Assembly (NCBI GenBank): GCA_014804285.1 | Contig: JAAVAA010000023.1 | Span: 20,014 to 25,401 of the forward strand | DNA length: 5,388 bases | Direction: 5' to 3' | Source: Lachnospiraceae bacterium | GTDB lineage: Bacteria; Bacillota; Clostridia; Lachnospirales; Lachnospiraceae | Shown here: one piece after another, positions 4,365 through 5,388 of the stretch | Layout: each line of letters starts with the position of its first letter | How positions within the stretch are numbered: position 1 is the stretch's first letter | Program-made: the position numbers and the translations under genes | Notes under the pieces: model-generated | What the model saw: the letters and a program-made list of their open reading frames with translations, nothing else | The model's database searches: none | What the model was told of the DNA's origin: nothing

Positions 4365-5388
4365 ATGAAAAATTTAACAATAGGCAAACCGCTGCGGGTT
4401 ATTTTACTATTTGCGCTTCCGCTTTACATCGGGCAGATGTTCCAGCTATGCTACAGCCTGATCGACACCCGGATTATAGGAAGCACTCTGGGAGAAGTAT
4501 CCCTTGGGGCAGTCGGCACGACAACATCGCTGAGTGACATGCTGATAGAGTTCTTAAACGGAATTATTGCCGGATTTGGTATCATTATTTCCACTTTTTA
4601 CGGAGCAAAGGACGAGAAGAAGCTGAAAAAGTCGATTGGCGGTACGGTAATTCTTGGAGTGGCTGCCGCTGCTGTCATAAGCATAGTGTCTCTTTTGTTC
4701 TTGCCGCAGATTTTAAAAATCCTGAATGTTTCTGATCCGCTTTGGCCGGAGGCATCAGCCTACATCCGGATTATCCTTGCCGGACTGATAGCGACTGCGC
4801 TGTATAATATCTGTGCGGCGGTTTTGCGGGCTATTGGGGATTCTTTTACACCGTTGATTTTTTTGGTGATTTCCAACGTGCTTAATATTGTGCTTGATTA
4901 CATATGTATCCTGCATCTTAACATGGGTGTTTCCGGTGCGGCTGCCGCTACCGTATTCTCACAGGCATTGTCGGCGCTTCTCTGTTTCCTTTATATGAGA
5001 AAGAAGTGTCCGCAGATAGTCCTGCGTAAGGAGGAAGCGGCACCGGATAAGGAAGTATACAAACAGCTTCTGCCGACAGGTCTTTCCATGGGATTTATGA
5101 TTTCTTTTGTAACGCTGGGTTCGCTTGCTTTGCAGACGGGTATCAACACTTTGGGAACGAATATCATTGTAGCGCATACCGGAGCGAGGAAAGCAACTAC
5201 CATTTTCCTGATACCGTGTTGCTTTCTTTCGGATGGTGTGTGATTGTTTTTGCGGTAGTATTTACCCTTTCTGCGTCTATCATCCATTTGATTACAGCCA
5301 GTGCAGAGCCGGAAGTGCTGGGCAATGCATCGCTGTATCTGAAAGTGAATGCGTCTTTTTATTTTCTGCCCGCCATCATCTGTATTCT
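4365..5388 (+). pseudogene. MATE-family multidrug/Na+ antiporter, broken by an internal deletion and frameshift; 3' end beyond window
   Basis: MATE exporters are 12-helix inner-membrane pumps of about 450 aa that expel cationic drugs in exchange for Na+ or H+. From ATG 4365 (AAGGGGGA at 4353-4360, 5-nt spacing; 10 nt after the kinase stop) the frame gives about seven to eight membrane helices, with typical MATE segments: PLYIGQMFQLCYSLIDTRIIG (19-39), AAVLRAIGDSFTPL (151-164), MGVSGAAAATVFSQ (187-200) and NIIVAHTGARKATTIFLIP (266-284). After P284 (5214-5216) it runs into CCFLSDGV and stops at 5241-5243. MATE-like sequence resumes in another frame from about 5216, beginning VLLSFGWCVIVFAVVF and reaching LYLKVNASFYFLPAIICI at the window end. 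The segment that normally lies between (the G-Q-N-x-G-A loop and flanking helix ends) is absent. The 292-aa remnant is unlikely to function. A sequencing or assembly error is the alternative. Confidence 0.85.

Overview
The window looks like chromosomal DNA of a Firmicute, most likely a gut-type Clostridium relative (Lachnospiraceae-like). The grounds are a LytTR regulator paired with an AgrC-like GHKL kinase and a MATE exporter, low-to-moderate G+C, purine-rich Shine-Dalgarno sites and sigma-A-type promoters. This assignment is by gene content and style only; no search was possible.

Left part (1-2550): two tightly coupled + strand genes come first. The 3' end of an Nmad2-like gene (1-351) overlaps by ATGA a complete Nmad3-like gene (348-1181). 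Both families are named for association with nucleotide or base modification and have no settled biochemical role. A strong promoter (1186-1215), sitting inside a 37-bp dyad centred on the predicted transcription start, then drives a separate AAA_14/DUF4143 ATPase gene (about 1257-2483). A 10-bp hairpin (2520-2546) lies between this gene and a convergent one.

Middle (2551-2953): a very AT-rich 54-codon minus-strand gene (2576-2740) with a good promoter of its own (2789-2817). The rest of the region is the control region of the right-hand operon. It holds a degenerate 21-bp-period direct repeat and an extended -10 promoter placed so close to the ATG that the message is predicted to be leaderless.

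Right part (2954-5388): an operon of a REC-LytTR response regulator (2954-3676), a GHKL histidine kinase with no membrane sensor domain (3677-4354), and a MATE-family multidrug exporter (4365 to window end). Regulator and kinase are in the same frame, separated by a single TAA directly followed by ATG. The exporter is broken: about 31-33 codons are missing around 5214-5222, with a frame change, while homology resumes in another frame to the window edge. The simplest reading is a two-component pair that controlled an efflux pump which is now decayed (or mis-sequenced) in this strain.

The points most worth a second look are the Nmad2-Nmad3 pair, the sensorless kinase/leaderless regulator cassette, the overlooked small minus-strand gene, and the MATE lesion. 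I do not see an obviously complete new defence or modification system within this window; the Nmad operon continues upstream, out of view.
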